Assembly: GCA_002840685.1 (NCBI GenBank)
Contig: PHBU01000003.1
Location: 62,001-126,000, forward strand
DNA: 64,000 bases
Direction: 5' to 3'
Source of the DNA: Chloroflexi bacterium HGW-Chloroflexi-6
GTDB taxonomy: Bacteria; Chloroflexota; Anaerolineae; Anaerolineales; Villigracilaceae
The notes beneath the pieces were generated by a model, which saw only the letters and a list, made by a program, of their open reading frames with translations, did no database searches and was not told where the DNA came from. This document shows, in pieces, positions 28,377 through 37,477 of this stretch (its first letter is position 1; each line of letters begins with the position of its first letter). Made by a program: the position numbers and the translations under genes.

Positions 28377-29288
28377 TTAGGGCAGCGGCTCCCGAAAATC
28401 GTAGATTCCGTCACGGAAAGCCCACCTGCTGCCACAGTCGGGGCATTCGAGATGATCGCCCTGGTCGCTGAGCGGGTGAGTGGTGCATTCCGGACAGCGC
28501 AGCCAATCCAGAATGTTGTCGCTGGCGGGTTTGGACGCGGTGCCATCTTTTGAAGCCAGACAGGCTTTGACAAAGACGCTGGGGGTCAACTGCCACAACG
28601 CCCCGCTGGGCTGGGCCAAACCGTCGAGGGCGGCCAAAAAACTGGCGGGCAGCAGGCGTTTGAGCAATCCCATCCGAAAGTGCGAGACGGTCAGAGTCTT
28701 TTCGATCCTGAATCCCAAGGCCAGCAACCATTGGCGGATGCCTTTGGGGTGGAAATCGAAATTGAGCGCAACAAACTCGACCGGCTCCAGCGTGAACGGA
28801 CTCCATTTTTGCCGGCCCAGCCAGTAGCGCAGGATGGCTTTCAGGTTAAGTTTGTTGGCAAACTCCAGAATGAAGTTCGCGCCGGGGGTCAGCACCCGCC
28901 GAACCTGGGCCAGCGCCTTGGGGGCTTCGGCCATGTGGTGCAGGGTGCGGATCATGGTTGCGCCGTCGAACAGGGCGTCGATAAAGGGCAGTTTGTAAAT
29001 ATCGGCGGCGATGTAAACGTAGCGGGGAGAATCGCCCAATCGCGCGCGGGCCTGCGCCAGTTGGGTGCGCGAATAATCGAGCAGCACGATGCGCTCGTAG
29101 CCGGTATAGCGAGGCGTATTTCGTCCTGCGCCAGCGCCGAGCTCGAGCAGCATCCGTCCGGAGGCAGGCAGCATTCGTCGCAGGGCGATCGCTTCGGCCT
29201 GGTCTTCGTAGGCGCGCCCGCCTTGATCCCAAAAAGTGGTCTGGTAATCAGAGCCTTCGTAATCGCAAACGGGAGGGGTGTCAGCCAT
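28377..29288 (-). CDS. SAM-dependent methyltransferase with C-terminal zinc ribbon
   Basis: A 303-residue protein. The class I Rossmann fold holds the SAM loop ELGAGAGRN at 49-57, acidic D71 (VLLDYS) and a motif-IV-like MIRTLHHM. The last 45 residues form a Trm112-like zinc ribbon with Cys 265/268/282/285 (CPEC and CPDC). Its ATG overlaps the stop of the upstream UDP-sugar dehydrogenase gene in TAATG, so translation is coupled. The pairing suggests a role in glycan or lipid modification, though the target is unknown. The longer frame to 29426 lies inside ugd and is rejected. Confidence 0.83.
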   Translation of the reverse strand: MADTPPVCDYEGSDYQTTFWDQGGRAYEDQAEAIALRRMLPASGRMLLELGAGAGRNTPRYTGYERIVLLDYSRTQLAQARARLGDSPRYVYIAADIYKLPFIDALFDGATMIRTLHHMAEAPKALAQVRRVLTPGANFILEFANKLNLKAILRYWLGRQKWSPFTLEPVEFVALNFDFHPKGIRQWLLALGFRIEKTLTVSHFRMGLLKRLLPASFLAALDGLAQPSGALWQLTPSVFVKACLASKDGTASKPASDNILDWLRCPECTTHPLSDQGDHLECPDCGSRWAFRDGIYDFREPLP

Positions 29289-30583
29289 TAACGTCCAATC
29301 GCCCTGTATTTGAAGCCCATGGCTTTTATGCTGGCCGGGTTGTAGATGTTGCGGCCATCCATGATGACAGGGGTTTTGAGCAGGCTTTTGATCTTTTCGA
29401 GGTCGAGCTGCTTGAACTCGTTCCATTCGGTGACAACGATCAGCGCGTCACAACCTTCGGCCATTTCATAAGAGTTTTTGAACATGTGCACGGCGGGCAG
29501 GAGCGGGCGGGCTACTTCCATGGCAACCGGGTCGTAGCCTCGAACAATTGCGCCGGCGGCATTGAGCGCATCGGCAATGTCGACCGCGGGGGCATCGCGC
29601 ATATCGTCGGTGTTGGGCTTGAAGGCCAGGCCAAGCAGGCCAATGGTTTTGCCTTTGAGTTCACCATCAAGCAGTTCTTCTGTCCATTGCACGATGGCTT
29701 TGCGGCGATCATAGTTGACATCCATGACGGTGTTGAGAATGCGCGGGTCGAGCCCCTTTTCCTCGGCCATGTAGGCCAGGGCCAGCACATCTTTCGGGAA
29801 GCAGGAGCCGCCCCAGCCGAGACCGGCATCGAGGAAGTGGCGGCCAATGCGGGCATCGTAACCCATGCCGGCCGCGACTTCTTTCACATCCGCTCCGTAG
29901 GCTTCGCAAATTTCAGCGATTTCGTTGATGAAAGAGATTTTGGTCGCCAGGAAGGCGTTCGAGGCGTATTTAATCATTTCAGCGGTGCGCAGGTCGGTGA
30001 TGACGATTGGCGCGCGCAGGGGCAGGTGCAGTTGGGCAACCTTGTTGGCGGCTTCGAGATCGAAAGAACCGATCACGTTGCGATGCGGCTGTAAAAAGTC
30101 GCCAATGGCCGAGCCTTCACGCAGGAATTCGGGGCAGGAGACAACTGAAAAATCAATGGGTTTGGGCTGTTCACGCTTGACGATATCCGCCACCCAATCG
30201 CCGGTGCCGATCGGCACGGTCGATTTGTTGATGATGATCAACGGGGATTCCATGTTCTTCGCGATGGATGTGGCCGCAGATGCAACGTATTGCAAGTCTG
30301 CTTCACCTTTTACGCCGGATGGCGTCCCGACGGCGATGAAGACAAACTCGCAGCCTTTCAGCGCTTCAGCGTAATCAGTGGTAAAGGTCAACCGCCCGGC
30401 GTCAACATTGCGCCGCACCAGTTCTTCGAGCCCCGGTTCGTAGATCGGCATGATGCCCTTTTTGAGATTTTCGACACGTTCCGGGTTGACATCCAGCGCA
30501 ATGACCCGGTTGCCCAGGTCTGAGAAGCACGCGCCGGTTACCAGACCGACGTATCCGACACCAACAACACAAATTTGTTTCAT
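29288..30583 (-). CDS. ugd: UDP-glucose 6-dehydrogenase family protein
   Basis: A 431-residue UDP-glucose/GDP-mannose dehydrogenase, oxidising a nucleotide-sugar C6 alcohol to the acid with two NAD+. The N-terminal NAD motif is [14 protein letters not shown]; the catalytic thiohemiacetal Cys261 lies in [12 protein letters not shown]; the C-terminal domain has [15 protein letters not shown]. The length and [11 protein letters not shown] segment fit UDP-glucose dehydrogenases, although the exact sugar is not proven. AAAGGAA precedes the ATG. It is translationally coupled to a zinc-ribbon methyltransferase, pointing to extracellular polysaccharide or lipid synthesis. Confidence 0.92.
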   Translation of the reverse strand: MKQICVVGVGYVGLVTGACFSDLGNRVIALDVNPERVENLKKGIMPIYEPGLEELVRRNVDAGRLTFTTDYAEALKGCEFVFIAVGTPSGVKGEADLQYVASAATSIAKNMESPLIIINKSTVPIGTGDWVADIVKREQPKPIDFSVVSCPEFLREGSAIGDFLQPHRNVIGSFDLEAANKVAQLHLPLRAPIVITDLRTAEMIKYASNAFLATKISFINEIAEICEAYGADVKEVAAGMGYDARIGRHFLDAGLGWGGSCFPKDVLALAYMAEEKGLDPRILNTVMDVNYDRRKAIVQWTEELLDGELKGKTIGLLGLAFKPNTDDMRDAPAVDIADALNAAGAIVRGYDPVAMEVARPLLPAVHMFKNSYEMAEGCDALIVVTEWNEFKQLDLEKIKSLLKTPVIMDGRNIYNPASIKAMGFKYRAIGR

Positions 30584-30666
30584 AAGTTAGTTCCTTTGAT
30601 CGTAAATTTGTTTCTTTATGGAAAAGAAATATGAGCAAAATGGATTGTAAATTTTATACAATGCCG

Positions 30667-31425
30667 TTAGAAACTTCCAAAAATCCCCATACCAAGCATG
30701 GTCAGCGCGCCAAACAAAAACAGGATGATGGCTGTGGCCGTCAGGGCTTGCGTTGCTCCATGTTCATCGTTCAGCTGCATGAGCGGGTAAAAGCCCTCGA
30801 CCGTCAGTTTGGGGCCGCCAAACCAGGTGAAGATCAGGCCGCCGAGCAAGCCGCCGAGATGCCCCCAGTTATCAATGCCGGGTTGTAAACCGATGATGAA
30901 GTTGATCACCGCAATGGTGATAACGTTTTGCAGGGCTGCGCGCGCCTGCCCGCCAAATAAATCACGGTGGCGATACAAGAAAATCCCTTGGGCGCCGAGT
31001 AGACCAAAAACAGCGGTCGAAGCGCCCAGCGACGGGTTGGGCGAGAGCAGGAAGGAGAACACATTTCCGGCAAACGCGCCTGCCAGGTAAAGCAGCAGGT
31101 AACGCCCGGGGCCGAAGAAACGCTCCAGTCCGCTGCCGATCACCAGCAGGGCGTACATGTTGAAGCCGATGTGCAGAATTGAACCGTGCAACAAGGCCGG
31201 CGTGAACAGCCGCCACAATTCTCCCTGGATGATTAGTTCGTTGATTTTCATGCCAAAAATGGCAGGTAAATCCGTCCCGAGCAGGGCCTCGCTTAACATC
31301 TGAGCCAGGTAAATGACGATCGTTATGCCGAGAATGGTATACGTGACGTATGGCACGCGTTGCGGCATCTCGATCCGCGCTGGTTGTTGGGGAATATATC
31401 CTTCAGGGGGTTGCTGTTGATACAT
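30667..31425 (-). CDS. rhomboid-family intramembrane serine protease
   Basis: A 252-residue protein with a Gln/Pro-rich cytoplasmic head and six to seven helices. The oxyanion pair H85/N89 (HIGFNM), the nucleophile S136 in GASTAVFG and the catalytic H189 in NWGHLGG are all present, so it should be an active rhomboid that cleaves transmembrane substrates. The ATG is immediately after the gmk stop (TAAATG), so both share an mRNA. An extra C-terminal helix (about 225-250) lies beyond the catalytic core. Its substrate is unknown. Confidence 0.93.
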   Translation of the reverse strand: MYQQQPPEGYIPQQPARIEMPQRVPYVTYTILGITIVIYLAQMLSEALLGTDLPAIFGMKINELIIQGELWRLFTPALLHGSILHIGFNMYALLVIGSGLERFFGPGRYLLLYLAGAFAGNVFSFLLSPNPSLGASTAVFGLLGAQGIFLYRHRDLFGGQARAALQNVITIAVINFIIGLQPGIDNWGHLGGLLGGLIFTWFGGPKLTVEGFYPLMQLNDEHGATQALTATAIILFLFGALTMLGMGIFGSF

Positions 31426-32043
31426 TTAAAGGCTCACGTTTCTTTGCTTTACCCGATGGTGTTCGGCGGCGATGATAGCGCGGATGGTGTCCACCGTTTC
31501 ATCGAGGAAAAACTCGCGGTTGATGACAACATAATCGAACTCATCTACCCGTTTCAATTCCTGGCGAGCCGTGGCGATGCGCAGGCTGAGGCTTTCGACC
31601 GTTTCGCTTTTGCGGGTCTCCAGGCGGTGGACAAGTTCCCCGGCGCTTTCGGTGGTCAGGAAGATCAGGATGGCATCGGGCGCAAGTTTGCGGATGGTGG
31701 CCGCGCCTTGCACGTCGATACGCATGATGACATCCTTGCCGCTCGAGAGGGCCTCGCGCACCTGCTGTTTGGGAATACCCTTATAGTCGTTATAAACGAT
31801 TGCATATTCCAGCAATTCGTCTTGATCGATCATGTGGGCAAATTCTTCCTTGGAGAGAAAGAAGTAATCCTGCCCATGTACTTCGTTGGCGCGGCGTGGG
31901 CGGGTGGTGGCGGTGACGACAAAGTGAAACGGCAGGTCGCGCTCGATCATGCGCTGCAAAACCGTATCTTTGCCCACGCCCGAAGGGCCGGAAACCACAA
32001 TTAACAAGGGTTGGGGATGGAAAATATCGAATTCGTCAGTCAT
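31426..32043 (-). CDS. gmk: guanylate kinase
   Basis: A 205-residue guanylate kinase converting GMP to GDP with ATP. The P-loop GPSGVGKD is at 19-26 and the GMP-binding block is TATTRPRRANEVHGQDYFFLSKEEF. LEYAIVYNDYKGIPKQQV and the Arg-rich lid follow; length and motif order are canonical. A short N-terminal extension (MTDEFDIFHPQP) precedes the core. The ribosome site is weak. It forms a two-gene unit with the rhomboid gene. In the conserved bacterial order rpoZ would follow, but no rpoZ is seen here. Confidence 0.95.
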   Translation of the reverse strand: MTDEFDIFHPQPLLIVVSGPSGVGKDTVLQRMIERDLPFHFVVTATTRPRRANEVHGQDYFFLSKEEFAHMIDQDELLEYAIVYNDYKGIPKQQVREALSSGKDVIMRIDVQGAATIRKLAPDAILIFLTTESAGELVHRLETRKSETVESLSLRIATARQELKRVDEFDYVVINREFFLDETVDTIRAIIAAEHHRVKQRNVSL

Positions 32044-32195
32044 CCTGTTATTTTACCGCCAAACTGGCGTTCCTTTCTTTCAGATTGGAAGCGGACTCCC
32101 CCACAGCCTGCCTGCGGCGATTCTCAGGCGGTTCTTTCTCTTACAGCCAATCCCAGCCTGACGGCTGTTCATTGCGCGAAATGAGTTTTCTTTTC

Positions 32196-32876
32196 CTACG
32201 CTTTTTTCCCTTCGGCGTCGAAACCGGGGATTTTGACCCGCACTTCGGCCCACTTCAGGAAAGCATCCAGCAGATAAACGATCGCCAGGTAAATAATTGC
32301 GACCGTGATATAAGCTCCGATCGGGTTATAGGTGCGGGCGGCGATGGTCTTGCCCTGGGCCATCAACTCAGGGACGGCGATCAAAAAAACAACCGCGGTC
32401 GATTTAAGCAGGGAGACCGGTTCGTTGGCCCAGGCCGGGATGGCCAGTCTCAAGGCTTGCGGCAGGATGATCTCCAAAATTGTTTGCCACTTTGACATGC
32501 CGATCGCCCGCCCGGCCATCATCTGTCCGTTGCCGATCGCCAGGATCGAGCCGCGCAGGTATTCGGCCTGGTAGGCCCCGGAGTTCAGCCCGAGGGCCAG
32601 GAAAGCCGACCATTCGCGCGAAAGGGTGATGCCAATGCCTGGCAGCCCGTAATAAATTAGAAATAACTGCACCAGCAGGGGCGTCCCGCGGAAGAGTTCG
32701 ACATAGCCGATGGCCAGCCCGCGCCAGAATTTCCCACCGTAGACGCGTGCCAGAGCGGTCAACAGTCCCAGCGCCAGCCCGGCGGCCAGCCCTTCGATCG
32801 TCAGCAAGAGGGTCATGCCCGCGCCTTGCAGGAGAATCGGCCAAAAGCGGATGAAAAACTCCAGCACATCGCTCAT
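32196..32876 (-). CDS. polar amino acid ABC transporter permease (second)
   Basis: A 226-residue permease of the HisM/GlnP type with about five helices and the EAA loop ([39 protein letters not shown]). It overlaps the ATPase gene by 4 bases and is last in an SBP-permease-ATPase-permease operon. Importers of this type take up polar or basic amino acids using heterodimeric or homodimeric permeases; it pairs with the 215-residue permease upstream. The specific amino acid cannot be deduced. Confidence 0.92.
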   Translation of the reverse strand: MSDVLEFFIRFWPILLQGAGMTLLLTIEGLAAGLALGLLTALARVYGGKFWRGLAIGYVELFRGTPLLVQLFLIYYGLPGIGITLSREWSAFLALGLNSGAYQAEYLRGSILAIGNGQMMAGRAIGMSKWQTILEIILPQALRLAIPAWANEPVSLLKSTAVVFLIAVPELMAQGKTIAARTYNPIGAYITVAIIYLAIVYLLDAFLKWAEVRVKIPGFDAEGKKA

Positions 32877-33637
32877 GACTTTTCTTCCTTTTTGCCGTAC
32901 AGCTCACTGATCTTCCACAGGAACTCGCGAGTGCGCTCGTGCTGCGGATGGTAGAACAGATCGTCCGGTGCGCCCTGCTCGACGATGCTGCCTTTTTCCA
33001 TGAAAACGATACGGTTGGCAACTTCGCGGGCAAAACCCATTTCGTGAGTTACGACCACCATCGTCATGTGCTCGCGCGAGAGGGTTTCCATCACACCCAG
33101 CACCTCCCCGATCAATTCGGGGTCGAGAGCCGAGGTCGGTTCGTCGAAGAGCATAACGCTCGGGTCCATTGCCAGGGCGCGGGCGATACCGACCCGCTGC
33201 TGCTGTCCGCCCGATAGCTGGCCGGGATAATGGTCGGCACGATCGCCCAACCCAACCCGGTTCAATTCATACAGGGCTTTTTCGCGGGCCTGGGTCTTGG
33301 GCATTTTCTTGACCTTGCTCAACCCGATCATGACGTTATCGAGCGCGGTCAGGTGGTTGAAGAGCAAGAAGTTCTGAAAAACCATGCCCATCTGTTGCCG
33401 GACTTTATCTTCATTAACATTTGGCGCGGTGATTTCCTGCCCGTGTAAGAATATTTGACCGCTGTTGACCGGGGTCAGCAGGTTCAAGCAGCGCAGCAGG
33501 GTGCTTTTGCCTGTGCCAGAAGGGCCGATGATGACGATGGTTTCGCCGCGATAGACGTCCAGTGAAATATCCTGGAAGATGGTGTTTTTTCCGTAGATCT
33601 TGGTCAGGTTTTTGGCTTGCAGGATGGGAGAGTCCAT
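32873..33637 (-). CDS. polar amino acid ABC transporter ATP-binding protein
   Basis: A 254-residue ATPase of the GlnQ/HisP group. Walker [10 protein letters not shown] is at 38-46, signature [15 protein letters not shown], Walker [15 protein letters not shown], and the switch His in VVTHEMGFA. The ATG at 33637 (MDSPILQ) is preferred because GGAG lies 6 bases before it; an in-frame TTG at 33649 would overlap that site. It lies between two permease genes and overlaps the second by ATGA. Confidence 0.95.
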   Translation of the reverse strand: MDSPILQAKNLTKIYGKNTIFQDISLDVYRGETIVIIGPSGTGKSTLLRCLNLLTPVNSGQIFLHGQEITAPNVNEDKVRQQMGMVFQNFLLFNHLTALDNVMIGLSKVKKMPKTQAREKALYELNRVGLGDRADHYPGQLSGGQQQRVGIARALAMDPSVMLFDEPTSALDPELIGEVLGVMETLSREHMTMVVVTHEMGFAREVANRIVFMEKGSIVEQGAPDDLFYHPQHERTREFLWKISELYGKKEEKS

Positions 33638-33661
33638 GTATTTCTCCAATTTTGGGCAGGC

Positions 33662-34309
33662 TCAGGCAGCCTGGGTGGGGAGTTTGGTCTTTTCAGCCAG
33701 GGCATCCAGGCCGCGATTGACGATGAAAACCAGCACAAAATAGATCAGCGCCGCTGCGCCAAAAGCCAGCAGGGGCTGCTGGGTGGTGGCGCTCAGCTGT
33801 TGGGCGCGGCGCAAAATTTCAGGCACACCCAGGGCATAGACCAGCGAAGAGTCCTTCAAAACGATCGAGGCCTCGTTCGACCAGGGTGGGATGGCGATGC
33901 GCAGGGCCTGGGGCAGGATGATATGCTGAATGGCCTGTATCCGGCTCATGCCGATGGCGCGCGCCGCGGTCATCTGTCCGCCGCCGATCGAAAGCAGCGC
34001 CCCGCGCAGGATCTCCATCTGATAAGCCGAGCTGATGATCCCCAGCGCGATCGAACCCGCCCAGAAGGGTGTTAAGTTGACGACATTGCCAGACAGGATG
34101 AAGTACAGGATGAAGAGCAAAACCACCGGCGGAACGCCGCGCATCAGCAGGCTGTAGCCGGCAGAAAGCCGCCTGAGCCAGGGGCCGCCGTAGGTGTTGA
34201 GCAGCGCCAGTCCCAACCCCAGCACCAGCCCGGCTGGTAGGGCGATTAGCGTCACTGCGATCGTGATCGATATTCCCTGAAAAATATAGGAAAAGAAATT
34301 GGTAAGCAT
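33662..34309 (-). CDS. polar amino acid ABC transporter permease (first)
   Basis: A 215-residue HisM/GlnP-type permease with five predicted helices. Its EAA loop, ARAIGMSRIQAIQHIILPQ followed by ALRIAIPPWSNEASIVL, matches that of the partner permease at 32196-32876. It follows the binding-protein gene after an attenuating hairpin and precedes the ATPase by 24 bases. The two permeases are only moderately alike and probably form a heterodimer. Confidence 0.92.
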   Translation of the reverse strand: MLTNFFSYIFQGISITIAVTLIALPAGLVLGLGLALLNTYGGPWLRRLSAGYSLLMRGVPPVVLLFILYFILSGNVVNLTPFWAGSIALGIISSAYQMEILRGALLSIGGGQMTAARAIGMSRIQAIQHIILPQALRIAIPPWSNEASIVLKDSSLVYALGVPEILRRAQQLSATTQQPLLAFGAAALIYFVLVFIVNRGLDALAEKTKLPTQAA

Positions 34310-34323
34310 GGGCCTCCCAAAAG

Positions 34324-34362
34324 AAAAAGCCTGGCAGGCGAATTACCCCTGCCAGGCTTTTT
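34324..34362 (-). terminator. attenuating terminator between binding-protein and permease genes
   Basis: A perfect 15-bp stem (AAAAAGCCTGGCAGG, 9-base loop) lies directly after the binding-protein stop. On the minus strand it ends in TTTTT. Partial termination here would keep the binding protein in excess of the membrane subunits. Confidence 0.85.
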
Positions 34363-34366
34363 TGAT

Positions 34367-35158
34367 TTACTGACCGAAGTGTTTCAGCGCCAGGGCCTCG
34401 ATGAAGCCTTCATCTTGCAACTGCTTGATGATCTCATTGATGGCCTGGGTTAATTCCGTATCGCCTTCCGGCAGCACGATGTTAATCGGGCCGCTCGAAA
34501 CAACGCCTTCATTAACGATCTTCAACCCGCCCAACTGTTGGGCCAGGGCTTTCATCGGAATGGCATCGGCCATCATCACATCAACGCGGCCATTTTTCAG
34601 GTCAAGCGCAGCCTGGTCGGCGCGGTCATAGCGGAAGAGATTGGCCTCGTTCAGCTTGCCTTCATCCACCAGCCCGGTCAGCCAGCCATCTTGCGTGGTG
34701 CCGGTCTGGACGCCGATTTTGTAGGCGACCACATCTTCAGGGTTCGCGATCGTACCGGCAAAACCCTCCGCCACGGCGAAAGCATCTTCGCCGTCATAGT
34801 AAGCAACGCTGAAATCCACTACCTGGTCGCGTTCCTCGGTGTAATTGAAAGCCGAAATCGATGCATCGATTTTGTTCTCCTGTACGCCTGCGATCAGGCT
34901 GTCGAAAGGCATGTCAACCCATTCGAGTGTCACATCCAGGCGCTTGGCGATTTCTGCCATCAACTCAATATCAAAACCGGTTTTTTGACCACTTTCATCA
35001 ACATACTCGAAGGGCGGATAATCGGCGCTGGTACCGACCTTGATGACGCCAGCTTTCTTGATGCTTTCAAGGTGATTGTCTCCTGCTGCGCTGCCACAAG
35101 CGGCGAGCATCAGACTCATCACTGCTGCCAATGCAAACCAAAAATACAGGCGTTTCAT
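34367..35158 (-). CDS. polar amino acid ABC transporter substrate-binding lipoprotein
   Basis: A 263-residue solute-binding protein of family 3 (SBP_bac_3). The signal ends in lipobox MLAAC with Cys21. The mature part starts ESIKKAGVIKVGTSADYPPFEYVDESGQKTGFDIELMAEIAKRL, the classical start of Arg/Gln/polar amino-acid binders, and contains KIGVQTGTT and VDVMMAD. The ATG at 35158 has AAAGGA upstream; an extension to 35224 is rejected. It is first in the ABC operon. The ligand cannot be assigned. Confidence 0.94.
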   Translation of the reverse strand: MKRLYFWFALAAVMSLMLAACGSAAGDNHLESIKKAGVIKVGTSADYPPFEYVDESGQKTGFDIELMAEIAKRLDVTLEWVDMPFDSLIAGVQENKIDASISAFNYTEERDQVVDFSVAYYDGEDAFAVAEGFAGTIANPEDVVAYKIGVQTGTTQDGWLTGLVDEGKLNEANLFRYDRADQAALDLKNGRVDVMMADAIPMKALAQQLGGLKIVNEGVVSSGPINIVLPEGDTELTQAINEIIKQLQDEGFIEALALKHFGQ

Positions 35159-35318
35159 ACTTTCAATCCTTTCTGAGCTTGGGGGAATTTTCCGACAATG
35201 CGGAGTTTTTGTACAATAGCACACCTTGCCATCTCGCTACAAGTGCAAAATGTCACACCCTCGCCGTGTATTCATCAGGAATGGGCAGGAAGTTTTGACA
35301 AGGCCAGGGGCTCAACAA

Positions 35319-35358
35319 CAAAGAGGCCGGGAAGACATGTTGCATCCCGGTCTCTTTG
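35319..35358. repeat. 14-bp imperfect inverted repeat in the 312-base gap
   Basis: CAAAGAGGCCGGGA (35319-35332) pairs with 35345-35358 with one G-U. The gap 35159-35470 holds this hairpin, two terminators and the presumed promoter of the amino-acid importer, but no credible ORF. Confidence 0.6.
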
Positions 35359-35362
35359 TGTA

Positions 35363-35390
35363 AGTTTGCGCCAGCGCAAACTGTTTTTTT
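35363..35390 (+). terminator. orphan plus-strand intrinsic terminator
   Basis: AGTTTGCG pairs with CGCAAACT across CCAG and is followed by GTTTTTTT. There is no plus-strand gene in the preceding 7 kb, so it may end a small RNA or an antisense transcript starting near 35220, where TACAAT (35212-35217) is a possible -10. Confidence 0.55.
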
Positions 35391-35413
35391 AGATTTACGT
35401 GTTTAATTAATTT

Positions 35414-35440
35414 GCAAAATAAAAGCCCCATTGGGGCTTT
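35414..35440 (-). terminator. intrinsic terminator of the small membrane protein gene
   Basis: AAAGCCCCA/TGGGGCTTT forms a 9-bp stem followed on the minus strand by TTTTATTTT, 31 bases after the stop at 35471. Confidence 0.8.
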
Positions 35441-35470
35441 GTTGTTCGATATCATCAGGTGAAGAAGTAC

Positions 35471-35734
35471 TCACCAGTCTTTTCTCAAAACCAATAACGG
35501 GACAAGGATGATCACAAAGATCAAAATTCCCAGGAAGGCGATCCCATCACTGTTCGCGGCTTGCGATTGTTCGAGCAACGCTTCGCTATCCTCTTCCTCT
35601 GCCTGAATGACTTGACCTTCCGGGGTGGGTGTGGCGATCTGGAAAAAGGGCGCGGCAACCTGAAAGGCCAGCCCACCCAGGGCCAGCACGCTTAAAAGCA
35701 GAAAAATCAGTGGAATTCGGAGTTTTTGGGTCAT
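35471..35734 (-). CDS. small membrane-anchored protein of unknown function
   Basis: An 87-residue protein from ATG 35734 (MTQKLRIPLIFLLLS), or 93 residues if an upstream non-ATG start is used; neither has a clear ribosome site. Residues 6-26 form a signal-like helix, the middle is Pro/Glu/Gln-rich (ATPTPEGQVIQAEEEDSEALLEQ), and residues 63-83 form a second helix ending in RKDW. The topology suggests a short extracytoplasmic acidic loop held between two membrane helices. No family is recognised. It has its own terminator and is divergent from the respiratory operon. Confidence 0.6.
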   Translation of the reverse strand: MTQKLRIPLIFLLLSVLALGGLAFQVAAPFFQIATPTPEGQVIQAEEEDSEALLEQSQAANSDGIAFLGILIFVIILVPLLVLRKDW

Positions 35735-35804
35735 CGTTACAGATTTCACCAATTCGGGTGATGAAGTTTCACCCTAGTATAACATGCGACAAAGGCGACC
35801 ATTC

Positions 35805-35833
35805 TTATCATTTTTTTACTTTGAATGTATAAT
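35805..35833 (+). promoter_or_regulatory. promoter of the alternative complex III operon
   Basis: TTATCA (35805-35810), 17 bases, then a perfect TATAAT (35828-35833) precede the first cytochrome gene by 44 bases. Confidence 0.6.
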
Positions 35834-35877
35834 TTTCATTAGAGGGTTCATCCAAATTAAGATGAAAGAGGTGACCG

Positions 35878-36837
35878 ATGCGCAATACAATGCGTTTTTT
35901 TGTTGTCATTTTGGCAGTGTTTGCGTTCTTGCTGGGTGTGGCGGCAGTTTCTAGCGGGAAAGCGCACCAGGCCGGTGATGATGTCACAGCTGGCGCGCAA
36001 CTATATGACAAGTGGTTTGCCCGCCTCAACGTCAGCGCCCCCGAAGGCAACCATCCGCTTTGGGAACGCCAGACCACCAATACCCGCAGCGGCGCCGAAA
36101 CCTGGCGCTGTTCCGAGTGCCACGGTTGGGACTATCAGGGCGCGGCGGGGGCCTATGGTTCCGGTTCACACTATACCGGTTTTCCGAGCGTGTTTGTCCT
36201 GGCTGACCGCCTGAGCGAACAGGAAATCATCGACCACCTGAACGGCAAGATCGACCCCCTGCATGATTTCTCGGGTCTGATGGATGATAACAGTCTGCGT
36301 CAACTGGCTGTTTTCCTTAAAGAAGGGCTGGTTGACGATAGTGAGATCATCGACCCCGTTTCCTTGAAGGTTCGCAGTGGAAACATTGAGAACGGCAAAA
36401 ATCTTTTTGAAACCGTTTGCGCTGCTTGTCATGGCGTGGATGGAAAAACCCAGGCTCTACACTCCGATGCTCTTGAACAAAGCCTGGGCGATGTTGCCAA
36501 CCGCGACCCGTACCGCTTCCTGCATCGCTCACGCTTTGGGGTGGCCGGGGTCGCGATGCCGATCGGCCGCGAACTGGGCTGGAGCACGGAGGACAGCCGG
36601 GATGTGTTGGCTTATGCCCAGACTCTGCCGACCACAACCGGCAAACCTGTCCCGGCTGGCGCGGGCGCGGATTCGGAACCAGCCCCACAGATGGGCGGCC
36701 CGCTTCCCGGCATTTTTGGCGGGATTTTTACCGGCCTGGGCGTTTTCTTCGGCATGTTCGGTATGAGCATCCTGTTCATTCTTGGTTTTGTGGCCTTTTT
36801 GGGCGCAATCGTCTTTATTTTGAGCAAACGCAAGTAA
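35878..36837 (+). CDS. diheme cytochrome c with C-terminal membrane anchor
   Basis: A 319-residue exported cytochrome heading the alternative complex III operon. A signal helix (5-25) is followed by two haem c sites, C78-C81-H82 (CSECH) and C181-C184-H185 (CAACH), with a probable Met ligand in VAMPIGRELG. A Pro/Ala/Gly linker (about 250-270) leads to a single helix (about 285-315) ending in SKRK, so the haem domains face the outside. GAAAGAGGTG lies before the ATG. It is not one of the standard ActA-ActE subunits; it may shuttle electrons from the complex or be an accessory subunit. Confidence 0.85.
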   Translation: MRNTMRFFVVILAVFAFLLGVAAVSSGKAHQAGDDVTAGAQLYDKWFARLNVSAPEGNHPLWERQTTNTRSGAETWRCSECHGWDYQGAAGAYGSGSHYTGFPSVFVLADRLSEQEIIDHLNGKIDPLHDFSGLMDDNSLRQLAVFLKEGLVDDSEIIDPVSLKVRSGNIENGKNLFETVCAACHGVDGKTQALHSDALEQSLGDVANRDPYRFLHRSRFGVAGVAMPIGRELGWSTEDSRDVLAYAQTLPTTTGKPVPAGAGADSEPAPQMGGPLPGIFGGIFTGLGVFFGMFGMSILFILGFVAFLGAIVFILSKRK

Positions 36838-36867
36838 CTTTGTTAATCCAACTCCAGAGGAGAAAGC

Positions 36868-37449
36868 ATGGAGCGACTTTTTGAAATCTTGAAAAAGCCC
36901 GCCGTCTACTATTCACTGCTGATCGCAGTGTTGGCAGTGGTGGGTGGCGCGGCTTGGGCCGTTTATCAAACCCAGATACCGCCGGAACAGCCAATAAACT
37001 TTCCCCATAATATTCATGTTGGCTTGCAAATTCAATGCCTGTATTGTCACCCTGGCGCATGGCGCCAAGCCTCGGCAGGCTTGCCCACCCAGGATAAATG
37101 CTGGGCCTGCCATCAGCAGTTGAAGAAATATTCCGACCCGGCCAACCCCGTTCCGTTGGAAGAATGGCCGGCTGCACTGCAAGATCTGGCGGGTTACGTT
37201 GAAAGGAACGAGCCTATCCCCTGGGTTCCGGTGGCGATTGTGCCTGACCACGTTCACTTCAACCATCGCCCTCACATTGCGGCTGAATTGGCCTGCCAGG
37301 ATTGTCACGGCGACATGAGCAAGGTAACTGTGGCTGAAAATCCGCAGACCATGAACATGGGCTGGTGCATCACCTGTCACCAGAAAAAGACAGTCGATGA
37401 CCCCGAGAAGCGCGAAAAACTGATTTCGTGTGAGACCTGTCATTACTAG
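36868..37449 (+). CDS. actA: alternative complex III subunit ActA, pentaheme cytochrome c
   Basis: A 193-residue protein with an N-terminal anchor (13-33) and five CxxCH haem sites starting at C57, C78, C143, C167 and C188 (the last three residues after it end the protein). Haem number, size and position before the ActB genes match ActA of alternative complex III, which wires electrons from the quinol site to soluble or membrane cytochromes outside the membrane. Several additional His residues (HNIH, HVHFNHRPH) can serve as sixth ligands. GAGGAGA precedes the ATG. The gene is 28 bases upstream of actB1. Confidence 0.92.
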   Translation: MERLFEILKKPAVYYSLLIAVLAVVGGAAWAVYQTQIPPEQPINFPHNIHVGLQIQCLYCHPGAWRQASAGLPTQDKCWACHQQLKKYSDPANPVPLEEWPAALQDLAGYVERNEPIPWVPVAIVPDHVHFNHRPHIAAELACQDCHGDMSKVTVAENPQTMNMGWCITCHQKKTVDDPEKREKLISCETCHY

Positions 37450-37477
37450 GCCTGGCCGAAAGGATGAATAAATAACC

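Noticed and set aside
29486..30094. A 202-codon plus-strand open frame opposite ugd
   Set aside because: The ugd frame carries all catalytic motifs; the antisense product shows none.
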